The notes under the pieces were generated by a model, which saw nothing but the letters and a program-made list of their open reading frames with translations, had not been told where the DNA came from and searched no databases. This document shows, one piece after another, positions 1 through 9,686 of a stretch of 64,000 nucleotides of DNA. The translations under genes and the position numbers were made by a program. Every line of letters starts with the position of its first letter. Position 1 is the first letter of the stretch. The stretch comes from Legionella geestiana (GTDB lineage: Bacteria > Pseudomonadota > Gammaproteobacteria > Legionellales > Legionellaceae), in NCBI RefSeq assembly GCF_004571195.1, contig NZ_CP038271.1:1292001-1356000 (forward strand). Direction: 5' to 3'.

Positions 1-966
1 CTTCTCGAGGTAACGTGTACCACGAAGATAAAGGTCATTACGGTTGTTAATATCAATAACAACGGCTTTATCTCCAACGCGCTGGGGACGGTCATAACCA
101 TTCACAATACCAAGGCGGCGTGCAATAACCAGTGCGTGCTTCAAATTTTCGAGGCGGTATTGCTTGTCGCGCGTATCACGCATGGTCATGGCAACGAGGC
201 TGTCATTAAGAGAAGCCAGCTGTATGGCACGTTTGTCTTTTAAAAGCTCAACCGTATTTTGACGTTTTTTCTTGATAACAGCGATATCCTTAACCATTTC
301 TTTCTGGAGTTTTTCAATGCTCAGTTGAACCATTACCTTTTTATCACGTACAAGATCGTCCAAAATGCGATTATTGGTATACTCGAGATATTCGATGTTT
401 TTATCTGCATTAAAACTCAGTACCGGTGAAACTGTTATCAAATCGGCCTCAAGACTGTTGTCTTTCATGACTTCTTTGTTTTTGACTTTATTTTCTGAAT
501 TATTTTTGCGGATAACCGATACTCTGTAGGCGTCTGCAAGTTTATTAAGGGTGCGAATTTTCGCTTTTTCAGTGCTGATTCCTTTCTCGGCAAATACTTT
601 CTGAGCGATGCCGCTTGCAGAGAGGTAATCGATGATATTACCGCGCTGTTCAAGTTTTTTCACAAAAAGTTTAAACAACCCTGTACCTTTTAGTTGCATG
701 TCAGAGTTATGGAGCAGGTTTTCATACATGTACAACCGCGGTGCCACGATGCTGGTTCTGACCTGGTAGGTGGGCGTTATAAAAAAGGAAAACAGCCATC
801 CGATAACAGCAGCGGCGGCGGTAGCGGCAAGGATGGTCCATCGGTGTTTATAGAAACAAAGGACAATACTGATAAAATCAATGCGACTGCCAAAATACTG
901 CCCGTTTGTTGTTGTATGCTCAGGCTGCAGCATGTTTGGTTTTGGTAAATCCATTTGACCGTTCAT
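1..966 (-). CDS. Wzz-type polysaccharide chain-length determinant (partial, 3' end beyond window)
   Basis: The reading frame is open on the minus strand from ATG at 966 to the window edge, about 322 codons, so the C-terminus lies outside. After a short cytoplasmic segment comes a membrane helix (about residues 28-56) ending in the motif FFITPTYQV, typical of the first transmembrane segment and PxxY-like region of Wzz polysaccharide co-polymerases. The rest is a charged, helical periplasmic domain. An AAGGA sequence lies about 9 nt before the ATG. Wzz proteins set the modal length of O-antigen chains made by a Wzy polymerase, and a Wzy-like gene follows at 4184 in the divergent operon. The family call is good; the exact polymer is unknown. 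Confidence 0.8.
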   Translation of the reverse strand, partial: MNGQMDLPKPNMLQPEHTTTNGQYFGSRIDFISIVLCFYKHRWTILAATAAAAVIGWLFSFFITPTYQVRTSIVAPRLYMYENLLHNSDMQLKGTGLFKLFVKKLEQRGNIIDYLSASGIAQKVFAEKGISTEKAKIRTLNKLADAYRVSVIRKNNSENKVKNKEVMKDNSLEADLITVSPVLSFNADKNIEYLEYTNNRILDDLVRDKKVMVQLSIEKLQKEMVKDIAVIKKKRQNTVELLKDKRAIQLASLNDSLVAMTMRDTRDKQYRLENLKHALVIARRLGIVNGYDRPQRVGDKAVVIDINNRNDLYLRGTRYLEK

Positions 967-1216
967 TGCACAATATCCTTGTTAATGCAAACCGCTTCCA
1001 TACTCTGCGACAGATATTTCCAAAAAAGACTTTCACATCGCACGTTGACTTCATTCTATTGCGATTTGTCTGCTTGTCAAGGTCGCATCAGCACGCTTGT
1101 GAGATTAAGCGCCAGAGGCTTGCAGAGGCTCGATTGATGGTATTTTTTGGATATGCTAACCTCGTCACTAACGGCTGCCTCGTCAGTCATGCAGAATGAT
1201 ATGGACATGATTTTCA

Positions 1217-1789
1217 ATGAAAACGGCATTTGGAACACTCGCGCGGCTGCATTATCTTTCTCGAAGAGCATGGGCGCGCCTGCTTATGACTCTCTATAAA
1301 AATCGCCTCAAAAAATGCGGTCGAAACGTTGTTTTCGACCCCGTAAATTCTGTTATCACTTACGAGAGCGTAGAAATAGGTGACCATGTATTTATCGGCG
1401 GGGGCGCGTGGTTTTCATCGAGCGAGGCCGCTCCCGTTCGCATTGGTTCATGCGTCATGTTTGGCCCGGGCGTAACACTGCTTTGCGGAGACCATGCCTT
1501 TCGGGAGCGGGGCGTGCCGATGTATTTTGTCAAAAAGGACGCCCCCTCTAAACACTCGGCAGCGATTGATATCAAGGACGATGTCTGGATAGGTGCGAAT
1601 GTTACTGTTCTAAAAGGCGTCACGATTGGTCGCGGTTCCGTGATTGCGGCGGGCAGTGTGGTCAATAAACCTGTGCCTGAATATGCGATTGTCGCGGGCG
1701 TTCCCGCAAAAGTCATTGGCCAGCGATTTGACGATCAGGCCCTAAGTGAACATAAAGCGCTGCTTGAGAAAAACGGGTTTTTACCATGA
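1217..1789 (+). CDS. hexapeptide-repeat sugar O-acetyltransferase
   Basis: 190 residues. From about residue 50 the protein is built of left-handed beta-helix hexapeptide repeats (IGDHVFIGGG, IGSCVMFGPG, DDVWIGANVTVLKGVTIG), ending in the AGVPAKVIG motif common to the LacA/CysE/xenobiotic acetyltransferase family. The extended loop with GDHAFRERGVPM is where the active-site His usually lies. It probably transfers an acetyl group to a sugar of the surface polysaccharide. The stop overlaps the start of the next gene as ATGA, so translation is likely coupled. No strong ribosome binding site precedes the ATG at 1217, but the upstream part fits the family. Confidence 0.85.
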   Translation: MKTAFGTLARLHYLSRRAWARLLMTLYKNRLKKCGRNVVFDPVNSVITYESVEIGDHVFIGGGAWFSSSEAAPVRIGSCVMFGPGVTLLCGDHAFRERGVPMYFVKKDAPSKHSAAIDIKDDVWIGANVTVLKGVTIGRGSVIAAGSVVNKPVPEYAIVAGVPAKVIGQRFDDQALSEHKALLEKNGFLP

Positions 1790-4170
1790 GTCGCCATGCT
1801 GCGGTCTATGTGGGAGGCATCGGCTTCTCCAAATTTGCGCTGCTTTTAACAGGTGCGCTGACAGCACAAATTGCGGGCCCTCTTGCCTATGCGCAGTTTG
1901 TGTTGTTTCTCACGTTTGGAAATGTCCTTATCAACCTGTGTTCAATGGGGATTATTCCGCGCATTCTGGCACTTCCTGAAAGCGAAGGTCAGGAAATGCA
2001 ACTGCTAATGAGAGGCGCGCTTGCCAGTCTGTTGATGGCTCTGCTAATTGCGGCTTTCGTTACTTTTGCGACACAGCCGCATAATCCTCAGGGATTGCTG
2101 TTTTTTTTGAGTACTTCTTTTTATTTTGCTGGAAATTATCTGCTGCTCCTTGTGAGCGCACAACATAACCGCCGACATCAGCATCACATTGCCGGATGGC
2201 TTTGGGTTGCCGCTGGCACAGTAACAATGGCTGGATGTGGAGTTGTCCTGCTTTTAGCCGGATACCCTGCCGGCATGCTTACGTTTGCGCTGCTTTGGGC
2301 TCTTTTCGGCCTGTGCTGTTTTTTCATGCTGCGGGAGCGGGGCACGCCTCTGGAGTCCACTGCCCGCATTCTGTCAATGTCCACTGCATTTGCGATGTTT
2401 CGCAGCATGTACAGCGGACTTTTTGGCCTGCCTTTTCTTTTTATATTCTATGCGATAGCACAGGAAATTATTGCATCAGAATCCCTGGCTTTGAAGGCCG
2501 CCTATATGCTGGGGTTGCAATTGTTCACCATCACGACGTTTCTTCCTGGCGTTCTTGGCGCGGTTTTTCTGCCCGCGCTGTCACAAACGGCGCCGGAACA
2601 TCAGCATACACTCGTTAAAAAGCTGACACTGGCTTACTGCGGTATTGGCCTCTTACTGCTGGGAGGAACATGGCTCGGCATGCAATACCTCTTTTCCCTC
2701 TACCACATTCCCTTTACCAGTGAAACAGAGACAGTCATTGTTCTCTGGCAGCTGTCCAGTGTGGTCGCCGCCGTTGGAGCCGTTCAGAATCAGATTCTTG
2801 TTGTGCGCAAAGCCTATGGCTTTTTACTCGCAGGAAGCCTCATCTGGGGAGGTGTTGCCTTATCTGCCGCCTCGCTCACGGGATTTAGCGCACAGGGCGC
2901 GTCATTGGCCATACTGCTCGCCTATGTGTCCCTGCAGGGCCTTTACTGGTGGCACTATAACCGGTCACAAAAGCGCGTGAGCAGCTCGGCTGAAACACAT
3001 GCGCCCCGCGTTTTCATGCTGGCAAACCCCTATAGTCCGCATGTACGCCACTGGAGAGCGCTGCTTGATAAGCTTGGAGCCGAGGTCAGGGTGTTTACGG
3101 CTCATGAGAGCACAGAGGGACCTGCCTCAAGCCGCGAGAGTGACAGCGTATTTCCACTGGGGCGACTCCGAAAACTGCCAATTTATGCCCGCTATGTCGC
3201 CCTCGGCCTTTGGGCGCGCTTCACACCTCGCATTCCCCGCGGAACACTGCTTCATGCCCACAATACCTCTGGATATGGTTTATCCGCCTTTCTAAGTGGC
3301 AGACCCTATATTATTACCACCTATGGAAGTGAAATTTTTGACGCCCAAAACCGTGGAAAGCTCTACCGCCTGCTGCTGCGCCGTATTTTAAGAGGTGCGC
3401 GCGCCGTCACCTCGGCATCCCCCGCCATGACAGAGGCTCTGACACGCAATTTTGCACTGCCAAAATCAATTGTTCATGAGTTCAGCCTGGGTGTCAGTGA
3501 AAACTTTGTCTACAGCGAGGCCGCGCGTCTTGGTACAAGAGCCACTCTTGGCATCAAGGACTCTCCGGTTTGGATGGTAAACCGTCGTATCCATCCGCAT
3601 TATCATACGCTTGAGGTAGTGAAGGCCTTTCTTGCGTTCAGAAAAGCGCATGGATGCGGTCACCTTGTACTCGCTGCCGGTGATGCTGACCGCCAATACC
3701 TGCAGAAAGTAGAGCAACTGTGCGCAGAACTTCCCGAAGTACAGCTCATAAAGGGCTTTCTGTCACAAACTGAACTTGCAAAACTGCTGTGTGCGGCGGA
3801 TTTCTGCATTTCCGTTCCGGGTACTGACCAGCTGTCTTCTTCCATTCTCGAAGGTGCCGCCTGCGGTGCTTACCCGGTTCTTGCAAAACTTGCCTCGTAT
3901 GCACCCGTCAGCGACTTCAGCTATCAGTTTACGATTAGCGACTTTCGCGACAGTCGCGCATTTGAGCCGCTTTTTTTTGTGTCGTATGAAAAAATGACGA
4001 CTAAAGACTATGAGCGCGATCGCCTGAGTCTTTTTGATGCGGTTAAAAAATTCCGCTTTGAATCAGTATTGCCAAAAATTTGCGCGCTGTATGAAGGGCT
4101 TTTCAAGGATTATCCTGTCGCGGCAGCGCAAATGCACTTGAACAATGACAGGCCATTTTCTACGGATTAA
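1786..4170 (+). CDS. Wzx-like polysaccharide flippase fused to GT4 glycosyltransferase
   Basis: 794 residues in one uninterrupted frame. Residues 1 to about 390 are a chain of roughly twelve hydrophobic segments resembling a MATE/Wzx lipid-linked oligosaccharide flippase. Residues about 400-794 are a soluble GT-B glycosyltransferase: an N-terminal Rossmann half beginning RVFMLANPYSPH, then a family-4 donor-binding motif SSSILEGAACG around residue 685. The two functions are normally separate proteins, so this is a gene fusion. It should place a sugar-transferring domain on the cytoplasmic face of the flippase, perhaps coupling the last sugar addition to export. The ATG overlaps the preceding stop, and the polymerase gene follows 13 nt after the stop. 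The donor sugar cannot be told. Confidence 0.8.
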   Translation: MSRHAAVYVGGIGFSKFALLLTGALTAQIAGPLAYAQFVLFLTFGNVLINLCSMGIIPRILALPESEGQEMQLLMRGALASLLMALLIAAFVTFATQPHNPQGLLFFLSTSFYFAGNYLLLLVSAQHNRRHQHHIAGWLWVAAGTVTMAGCGVVLLLAGYPAGMLTFALLWALFGLCCFFMLRERGTPLESTARILSMSTAFAMFRSMYSGLFGLPFLFIFYAIAQEIIASESLALKAAYMLGLQLFTITTFLPGVLGAVFLPALSQTAPEHQHTLVKKLTLAYCGIGLLLLGGTWLGMQYLFSLYHIPFTSETETVIVLWQLSSVVAAVGAVQNQILVVRKAYGFLLAGSLIWGGVALSAASLTGFSAQGASLAILLAYVSLQGLYWWHYNRSQKRVSSSAETHAPRVFMLANPYSPHVRHWRALLDKLGAEVRVFTAHESTEGPASSRESDSVFPLGRLRKLPIYARYVALGLWARFTPRIPRGTLLHAHNTSGYGLSAFLSGRPYIITTYGSEIFDAQNRGKLYRLLLRRILRGARAVTSASPAMTEALTRNFALPKSIVHEFSLGVSENFVYSEAARLGTRATLGIKDSPVWMVNRRIHPHYHTLEVVKAFLAFRKAHGCGHLVLAAGDADRQYLQKVEQLCAELPEVQLIKGFLSQTELAKLLCAADFCISVPGTDQLSSSILEGAACGAYPVLAKLASYAPVSDFSYQFTISDFRDSRAFEPLFFVSYEKMTTKDYERDRLSLFDAVKKFRFESVLPKICALYEGLFKDYPVAAAQMHLNNDRPFSTD

Positions 4171-4183
4171 ACGAGGTTTAAGG

Positions 4184-5593
4184 ATGAACACGGGGTTTAC
4201 TGCTGCAAGACCAACGCTGACACAACATTATCTGCGGATGGCTTTTCTCGGCCTTTTTGTCATAAGCCTGCTGGTAGCCTTTTTTTGCCAGTGGTCAGGC
4301 ACTTCCGATGCCATCATTAAATCTGGAACATTCGCTTTTATCTGCGGGATTATTCTAAGCACCTGCCTTTCAGGCAGCGGCGCGCTGTCTGCCTCCGTTT
4401 TATGTCTGGTCGCCTTCGCTTTTTACGCGCTTGCCGTCCCACTGCACCATCTTTTCAATCAGGATTACGATGACAGTGGAGTACAGTTTGTTACAAGCAT
4501 GTGCGTAGTCGGGCTTGCCGGTCAAATTTTTGGTTACCTGTTGATGGGAAAACCGCGATTTACCCGTATGCCTACACCAACAAACACATCATCCTTCGGG
4601 TTGTCAGTCATTATCCTCGGAACACTTGCGCTCATCATCGCCATTGGCGCCACTTCTGGATTCTCAGCCTATTTTCAGGCGGGTTACGCCGGTCGCGCAC
4701 TTCTGAAACGTGAGGTGGGGCCGGTCGAGCTTGGCCTGTATTATATTGTTGTAGGATATCTTTTTGTGGCCTTTAACTGGCTGTTTCGTACCAGTGGCAG
4801 GCGTTCTGTCGGTATGGGATTTTTTCTACTGGGTTTCCTTGGTGTATTTGTTGTGTATGTCAGCTTCCTTGGCATCAGAAGACCTAGCTTTTTTATGGTA
4901 TTTTCACTCGTAACGCTCTACTTTTTGAGCATCCGTGGCAAGGCATCGAAATCCATATTGTTTCTAACGCTCTTCATGGCATTCTTATTCGGGATTTTCG
5001 CGCAGTTTCGTCAGGTATTATCCGACCATGGCGCCATGGAAGCACTGACATATGTCTTTACGCATTTTGATTTTTCATGGTTCGACCTGTCTTCAAGCGA
5101 ACTTGGAGCACCCTTTCGCACCATGCTGGATGTGAAAGACACCTGGTTTGCAGATGGATGGCAATGGGGCAGGAGTTATGTAGACGCTCTGGTAAACGTG
5201 TTTCCATCGTCTCTCGTTAAATACAGAGACAGTCTGAGTGTCGAATACACCAATGCCTTCTTTACACAGGACTACATCGCCATTGGCGGCAATATGGGGT
5301 TTTTTCCTGTGACCGAGGCGTATCTCAACTTTGGCGCACCGGGAGTCTTTTTCGAGTTTTTCATTCTGGGACTTTTCATCAAATACGTTGAAAATCGCGC
5401 AATAGAGCAGGCGGATGTTCTGCATACCGTCATCTGCGCCATCATGGTGCCCTGGTTCTTTTTCTTCCTTCGCACCGATTTTTCCTCATTTCTTAAATCA
5501 TTCACCTACTCGATAATTCCCGTTTTTTTTGCCTACACACTTTATGCCATAGCACAAATGTTTCGCCAGAATCCTCCTTTAAAGACCGTCTGA
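4184..5593 (+). CDS. Wzy-like O-antigen polymerase
   Basis: About 469 residues, very hydrophobic, with ten or more predicted membrane spans and a larger periplasmic loop in the second half (DTWFADGWQWGRSYVDALVNVFPSSL region), the pattern of oligosaccharide repeat-unit polymerases. I chose ATG 4184, not the in-frame ATG at 4145, because GAGG lies 7 nt upstream and the earlier start would overlap the flippase fusion gene. Wzy enzymes are poorly conserved in sequence, so the call rests on topology plus the neighbours: Wzz divergent upstream, a Wzx fusion before it, and a sugar acyltransferase after it. It would polymerise lipid-linked repeat units at the periplasmic face of the inner membrane. 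Confidence 0.75.
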   Translation: MNTGFTAARPTLTQHYLRMAFLGLFVISLLVAFFCQWSGTSDAIIKSGTFAFICGIILSTCLSGSGALSASVLCLVAFAFYALAVPLHHLFNQDYDDSGVQFVTSMCVVGLAGQIFGYLLMGKPRFTRMPTPTNTSSFGLSVIILGTLALIIAIGATSGFSAYFQAGYAGRALLKREVGPVELGLYYIVVGYLFVAFNWLFRTSGRRSVGMGFFLLGFLGVFVVYVSFLGIRRPSFFMVFSLVTLYFLSIRGKASKSILFLTLFMAFLFGIFAQFRQVLSDHGAMEALTYVFTHFDFSWFDLSSSELGAPFRTMLDVKDTWFADGWQWGRSYVDALVNVFPSSLVKYRDSLSVEYTNAFFTQDYIAIGGNMGFFPVTEAYLNFGAPGVFFEFFILGLFIKYVENRAIEQADVLHTVICAIMVPWFFFFLRTDFSSFLKSFTYSIIPVFFAYTLYAIAQMFRQNPPLKTV

Positions 5594-5610
5594 TATCACC
5601 GGGATAAACC

Positions 5611-6297
5611 ATGAACCATACCGAACAAACCACCTGCGCCAAAGAAGATAAACCCGCCTGTATTCTTATCGGTGCCGGAGGGCATGCCAAGGTGCTGCTC
5701 GCGCTGCTGCGCCTTCAGGGCTGGAATATCCTTGGCGCGTGCTGTCCCCTGCTTGCAAAACGTGGTGAAACCCACTGGCGGGGGCATTCCCTACTGGGAG
5801 CGGAAGACGCCATCCTTGAGTTTAACCCCGAAACCACACACCTTATAAACGGGGTCGGCATGCGTGTTGACAGCGATGCCCGTCAGCGAGTCTATGAGCG
5901 CTTCAAACATCTGGGCTATCATTTCCCGGCGATTGTGCATCCACGCGCATTTGTCGATGAAGATGTTATTCTCAAGGAGGGTGTACAGGTAATGGCCGGT
6001 GCCATTATTCAGCCAGATGCCATCATCGGCGAAAATACGATTATCAACAGTCGGGCAAGTGTTGATCATGACTGTCTGATTGGCGCCAATGTCCATATCG
6101 CACCAGGTGCCGTACTTTGTGGACAGGTGCGTGTAGGACATGGCACTTTTATCGGGTGTGGCTCTGCCATTGCGCAGGGGCTTAGCCTTGGTGAAAATGT
6201 TATTGTGGGAGCCGGGGTTTCGGTGGTGCGTGACATTCAGGCTGGCACAAGGGTTATCCCAGCGGCTGTTCGTACACAGGTCTTTTCCAGCATCTGA
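5611..6297 (+). CDS. NeuD/PglD-family sugar acyltransferase
   Basis: 228 residues. The N-terminus has a Rossmann-like nucleotide-sugar binding motif (LIGAGGHAKVLL), followed from about residue 105 by hexapeptide beta-helix repeats. The segment SVDHDCLIG holds the His (about residue 153) that acts as base in PglD. Members acetylate amino sugars such as UDP-4-amino-sugars or sialic-acid-like sugars in O-antigen and glycan pathways. It starts 17 nt after the polymerase stop and closes the polysaccharide operon. The exact substrate is unknown; legionaminic-type sugars would be an inference from the family only. Confidence 0.85.
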   Translation: MNHTEQTTCAKEDKPACILIGAGGHAKVLLALLRLQGWNILGACCPLLAKRGETHWRGHSLLGAEDAILEFNPETTHLINGVGMRVDSDARQRVYERFKHLGYHFPAIVHPRAFVDEDVILKEGVQVMAGAIIQPDAIIGENTIINSRASVDHDCLIGANVHIAPGAVLCGQVRVGHGTFIGCGSAIAQGLSLGENVIVGAGVSVVRDIQAGTRVIPAAVRTQVFSSI

Positions 6298-6345
6298 CAA
6301 GTAGTGATATACTTTACAGAGAACTTGTTTTACCCGGACTGCCAT

Positions 6346-6981
6346 ATGCCCTCCCCCCTCGAACTCCTCATCCGCGAAGCCGATGTCGCACTTCGTACGC
6401 TTTTCCCAGAAGGCGCGCGCCCGGGTTCTCGCCCCATGCCGGGGGCTGAATTGTCGGAGGCAGGAATGAAGGACGAGGCGCGTCGTCATGCGGGCGGGCT
6501 GATGCGCGTGAATCATTCGGGTGAAGTGTGCGCTCAGGCGCTCTATCAGGGGCAGGCATTGACCGCGAAACTCCCCGAGGTGCGTGAAGAAATGCAGCAT
6601 GCGGCGGCTGAAGAAACCGAACACCTTGCATGGTGTGAGGCGCGCCTTAAGGAGCTTGACTCTAAACCCAGTCTCTTAAATCCCCTCTGGTATGCCGCTT
6701 CATTTGGCATCGGTGCGCTGGCAGGGCTTGCCGGTGACGACTGGAGCCTCGGTTTTGTTGCGGAAACTGAGCACCAGGTGAGCGCGCATCTGCAGGGTCA
6801 TCTGGAAAGCCTGCCCTCTGAAGACGCAAAAACAAGGGCCATCATTCAACAAATGGACATTGATGAGCGAGAGCATGCAAAAATGGCTGAGCGCGCCGGT
6901 GCACGCGACCTGCCCGCTCCCGTCAAAACACTGATGGGGCTCGTTTCTAAAGTCATGACGCGTACCAGTTATTACTTCTAG
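6346..6981 (+). CDS. coq7: Coq7, 3-demethoxyubiquinol 3-hydroxylase
   Basis: 211 residues from ATG 6346; an in-frame earlier start exists but adds residues unlike the family. The protein has the paired E...ExxH patterns of the di-iron carboxylate hydroxylases: [31 protein letters not shown] and DEREHAKM. It hydroxylates demethoxyubiquinol in the last steps of ubiquinone synthesis at the inner membrane. It is the last gene before an AT-rich accessory cassette and may be a stable anchor beside which mobile DNA has accumulated. Confidence 0.93.
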   Translation: MPSPLELLIREADVALRTLFPEGARPGSRPMPGAELSEAGMKDEARRHAGGLMRVNHSGEVCAQALYQGQALTAKLPEVREEMQHAAAEETEHLAWCEARLKELDSKPSLLNPLWYAASFGIGALAGLAGDDWSLGFVAETEHQVSAHLQGHLESLPSEDAKTRAIIQQMDIDEREHAKMAERAGARDLPAPVKTLMGLVSKVMTRTSYYF

Positions 6982-7056
6982 AGCGCCAATCGGCTCAAGT
7001 TCGAACAAATCGACATCCGATTTTTACAGATGATATTAGGGCGTGTGGGCATAAAA

Positions 7057-7100
7057 TATTGATTAGAATGCAGGCCTGCCGGAAGTTCCCGAATATTTTC
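7057..7100. repeat. solo copy of an IS66-associated end sequence
   Basis: These 44 bases align without gaps to 14542-14585, the right-hand end region of the IS66 element, with 37 of 44 identical and in the same orientation. The core TTAGAATGCAGGC is shared and contains the palindrome GCAGGCCTGC in this copy. It marks the edge of the AT-rich cassette next to coq7, so it may be the relic of an earlier insertion. Confidence 0.7.
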
Positions 7101-7151
7101 CTCCTGCTTAGGGCGCCAAAAAACACATGGGATTCTCAAAAAGAGAAACAG

Positions 7152-7180
7152 TCTGGTATTTTACTCATTTCCCATATAAT
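7152..7180 (+). promoter_or_regulatory. possible sigma-70 promoter of the regulator cassette
   Basis: A perfect TATAAT lies at 7175-7180, about 33 bases before the ATG at 7213. The -35 match (TCTGGT or nearby) is poor, as is common for promoters that need an activator. The regulator downstream could act here. Confidence 0.35.
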
Positions 7181-7212
7181 ATGTCATTAAGCCGCAAGAA
7201 TGAGGATACTAA

Positions 7213-7803
7213 ATGGGCGAGTTGGTTCTTGAGGTTGCTGAAAGACTAAAAATCGCAAGGCTGGCAAATCTTTTTAAAACGGCAAAAGAATTCGCCATAC
7301 ATCATTCCATTCCTGTAACAACCTACGCACAGCATGAAAGCGGAAAAAGAGCTCTCGGTATTGAAAGCCTCTTCAGTTATGCCGAAATGCTGGGGGTTGA
7401 TCCTGCATGGCTTTTAACTGGACGAAGCCCAGCCGTCACCGACTTGGATAAGGATTTGCTGGAAGGGCGGATTTTTGAACGGCAGGAAAGGGCGCTCTAT
7501 TCCGGAAACACACATGTCGGCAACATGTTTTTTATCGATGAAAATAAGAAATTTTCGACAATAAATATCACTTTGCTTCGAAATATTTTAGCGCAGATCT
7601 GTTTGCTGTATACACAGGTTCCTGGGCACAATGTAATGAATTTAATAGATTTTTCTTTTGATTTATATAATAAAATAATCGGCATTAATGGGAATGAGTC
7701 AGAAAAAAACATGTTAATATCATTATCCGTGTCCTCATTCTTAAAAGGCGTAGGCATCACTGCCAGTGATGATATCGTCAAGCGCATTTCCAGTGCGTTA
7801 TAG
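7213..7803 (+). CDS. XRE-family helix-turn-helix regulator
   Basis: 196 residues. The N-terminal 65 residues fit a Cro/CI-type HTH: RLKIARLANLFKTAKEFA, then VTTYAQHESGKR and the closing LGVDPAWLLTG that many phage-repressor-like regulators carry. The C-terminal 120 residues are an unrecognised, mostly helical domain with no LexA-type protease motif. TGAGGA lies a few bases before the ATG. It heads a cassette of five co-directional genes that is visibly richer in A+T than the surrounding housekeeping DNA. It probably controls the transporter gene two positions downstream; this is inference. Confidence 0.8.
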   Translation: MGELVLEVAERLKIARLANLFKTAKEFAIHHSIPVTTYAQHESGKRALGIESLFSYAEMLGVDPAWLLTGRSPAVTDLDKDLLEGRIFERQERALYSGNTHVGNMFFIDENKKFSTINITLLRNILAQICLLYTQVPGHNVMNLIDFSFDLYNKIIGINGNESEKNMLISLSVSSFLKGVGITASDDIVKRISSAL

Positions 7804-7827
7804 ACAGCTATGTTGTAGATATCAACC

Positions 7828-8415
7828 ATGGGAAATGTTGTAGACTTTACAGGGCATTCAATTCCGAGACTTCATGAAAGAGCAGTAATGATATCTTTCG
7901 AATATTGCTATTATATTGCGAAAGTTTATAAAGATATTATTGGGCTACGTAACATCAGCCACTTCTCATTAAATGTTGTCGATAAAGACGGCAAAATGTC
8001 TATTTTGTCGCTCAATCCACAAATCGCTTATAACATCTTCAAAGATGGAACGTACCGATATAATGGCTCCATCTCACCTTCATTTTATAATCAGTATGAA
8101 ATATATACATGGGATGAAACATACTCAAAAAAATACCATAACCTCCTTATAAACAACATGGAGAGGAAAAACGGAATTAAAAAAGGAGTGGTTTTAACTC
8201 AAAAACTCAACAACATAAAACTTCTATTCTCTTTCGCGACCAAAGGCGATGGAGAAGCGTTTCATAAAGACATTGTAGAGTCAAAATCCTTCTTTCTCGC
8301 AGCAGGGTATCATTGTTTCGACAAGGTTAAGAACATACTTGAAGAAAGTTCCATATTGGATGACACCACTGAAAAAAGAAAACCCCAAAAAATCTTCCTG
8401 TTTCCTGAAAAATGA
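7828..8415 (+). CDS. unknown protein, weakly like a LuxR-type sensing domain
   Basis: 195 residues without a clear family match. It is a single alpha/beta domain with an aromatic-rich middle (SFYNQYEIYTWDETYSKKYH) and a predicted strand-rich second half. The arrangement is reminiscent of the ligand-binding domain of LuxR-type or PAS-like regulators, but no DNA-binding domain follows, so this is only a suggestion. Its stop overlaps the start of the MFS gene as ATGA, and it lies 24 nt after the XRE regulator, so the three are likely co-expressed. Base composition is AT-rich. Confidence 0.5.
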   Translation: MGNVVDFTGHSIPRLHERAVMISFEYCYYIAKVYKDIIGLRNISHFSLNVVDKDGKMSILSLNPQIAYNIFKDGTYRYNGSISPSFYNQYEIYTWDETYSKKYHNLLINNMERKNGIKKGVVLTQKLNNIKLLFSFATKGDGEAFHKDIVESKSFFLAAGYHCFDKVKNILEESSILDDTTEKRKPQKIFLFPEK

Positions 8416-9686
8416 AAAAAACTCAACGAATTATTGGTGCATTGGTAGGCAACTTGATGCAGTTTTATGATTTTACAATTTACGCATTTCTTACTGAAAA
8501 GATAAGTAAAAACTTTTTCCCGGCAATTAGCACGCCGATGGTCTATCTATCAGCAATCTGTGTATTTGCAACCGGATACTTGACCCGTCCGATTGGTGCG
8601 CTCCTGTTTGGCCATATTGGGGATAAATATGGCCGAAGTAAGGCGCTGTCATACACGATTGTGCTCTCTACCGCTGCAACGTTCTTAATCGGTATCCTGC
8701 CAACGTTTAATATGATTGGTTATTTTTCGACAGTTTTTCTGATACTGCTCAGGCTGTTACAGGGCCTTGCAGTAAGCGGAGAGGAAGGGGGGGCCGTTGT
8801 ACTTCTCTTTGAACACAATCGTTTTAAAAATACTGGGTTAATCGGATCACTTGTGCTGTCAAGCGTTCTGCTCGGCGTGGTTCTTGGCTCTCTCATCTGC
8901 TTTTTTTCATCAAATATCCACGCGAATATTGGAGTTAACGCATGGGCATGGAGGCTTCCATTTTTGTTTTCTCTACCTCTTGGCATTATGGCAATCAGGC
9001 TTAGATATTCTGTAAATGATTTTGATGCGTTTTCTCACGCGAAAAAAAATATGATTTTACATAGAACCCCAACAAAAATACTCATCCAAAATTATTTCCC
9101 GGAAATCTTATCAGGTATTTCTATCGCCTCACTCTACTCCATCACTACCAGTACAGTGATTGTTAATATTCCATACGTTTTAGGGCAGATAGGCCTTCAA
9201 AAAAACAGTGTTTTTTTTATCATCACGCTAACGTTATCGTTGATAACAATAATCTCACCTATTATTGGAGAGTTCTTAGATAGGTTTTGCAAAAACACTC
9301 CAAAAATTGATTTTATATTTTTATCCAGCATTGCCGCACCTCCAATTGCATTTTATTTGCTTTCTACCGGCATGATTGCTCAGATAATCATAGCTTTGAT
9401 TTTGCTTGCAATCATCATATCTCTGATTTCATCTACAGTATTTGATCTGATTGTTAGCACATTCCCCTATGGTGTCAGATACTCAGGGGTCTCCTTGTCA
9501 TTTAACATAAGTATTACCATTTTTAGCAGTACCACGCCCATCATGTTGACATTACTTGAAAACAAGCAAACTAACCTCGCATTATGCGGCGCATATCTGA
9601 GTCTTATTGCTGCAGTAATGCTGCTCTTATACAAACTGTCACAACGTTATACCAATCAGCTTGAGGTGGCCTATGAAAAATTATAA
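8412..9686 (+). CDS. MFS transporter, metabolite:H+ symporter (ProP-like) family
   Basis: 424 residues with about twelve membrane spans. The N-terminal GNLMQFYDFTIYAFL and the loop 2-3 signature GHIGDKYGRSKALSYTI are typical of the MHS branch of the major facilitator superfamily, which holds ProP, KgtP and citrate transporters. RLLQGLAVSGEEGGA in helix 4-5 is a further hallmark. It should import a small carboxylate or compatible solute with protons; the substrate is not visible. Start and stop overlap the neighbouring genes, which supports an operon with the regulator and unknown genes. Confidence 0.88.
   Translation: MKKTQRIIGALVGNLMQFYDFTIYAFLTEKISKNFFPAISTPMVYLSAICVFATGYLTRPIGALLFGHIGDKYGRSKALSYTIVLSTAATFLIGILPTFNMIGYFSTVFLILLRLLQGLAVSGEEGGAVVLLFEHNRFKNTGLIGSLVLSSVLLGVVLGSLICFFSSNIHANIGVNAWAWRLPFLFSLPLGIMAIRLRYSVNDFDAFSHAKKNMILHRTPTKILIQNYFPEILSGISIASLYSITTSTVIVNIPYVLGQIGLQKNSVFFIITLTLSLITIISPIIGEFLDRFCKNTPKIDFIFLSSIAAPPIAFYLLSTGMIAQIIIALILLAIIISLISSTVFDLIVSTFPYGVRYSGVSLSFNISITIFSSTTPIMLTLLENKQTNLALCGAYLSLIAAVMLLLYKLSQRYTNQLEVAYEKL

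Noticed and set aside
5791-6624. 277-codon minus-strand frame opposite the NeuD-like and coq7 genes
   Set aside because: It is antisense to two well-supported genes and has no recognisable domain.
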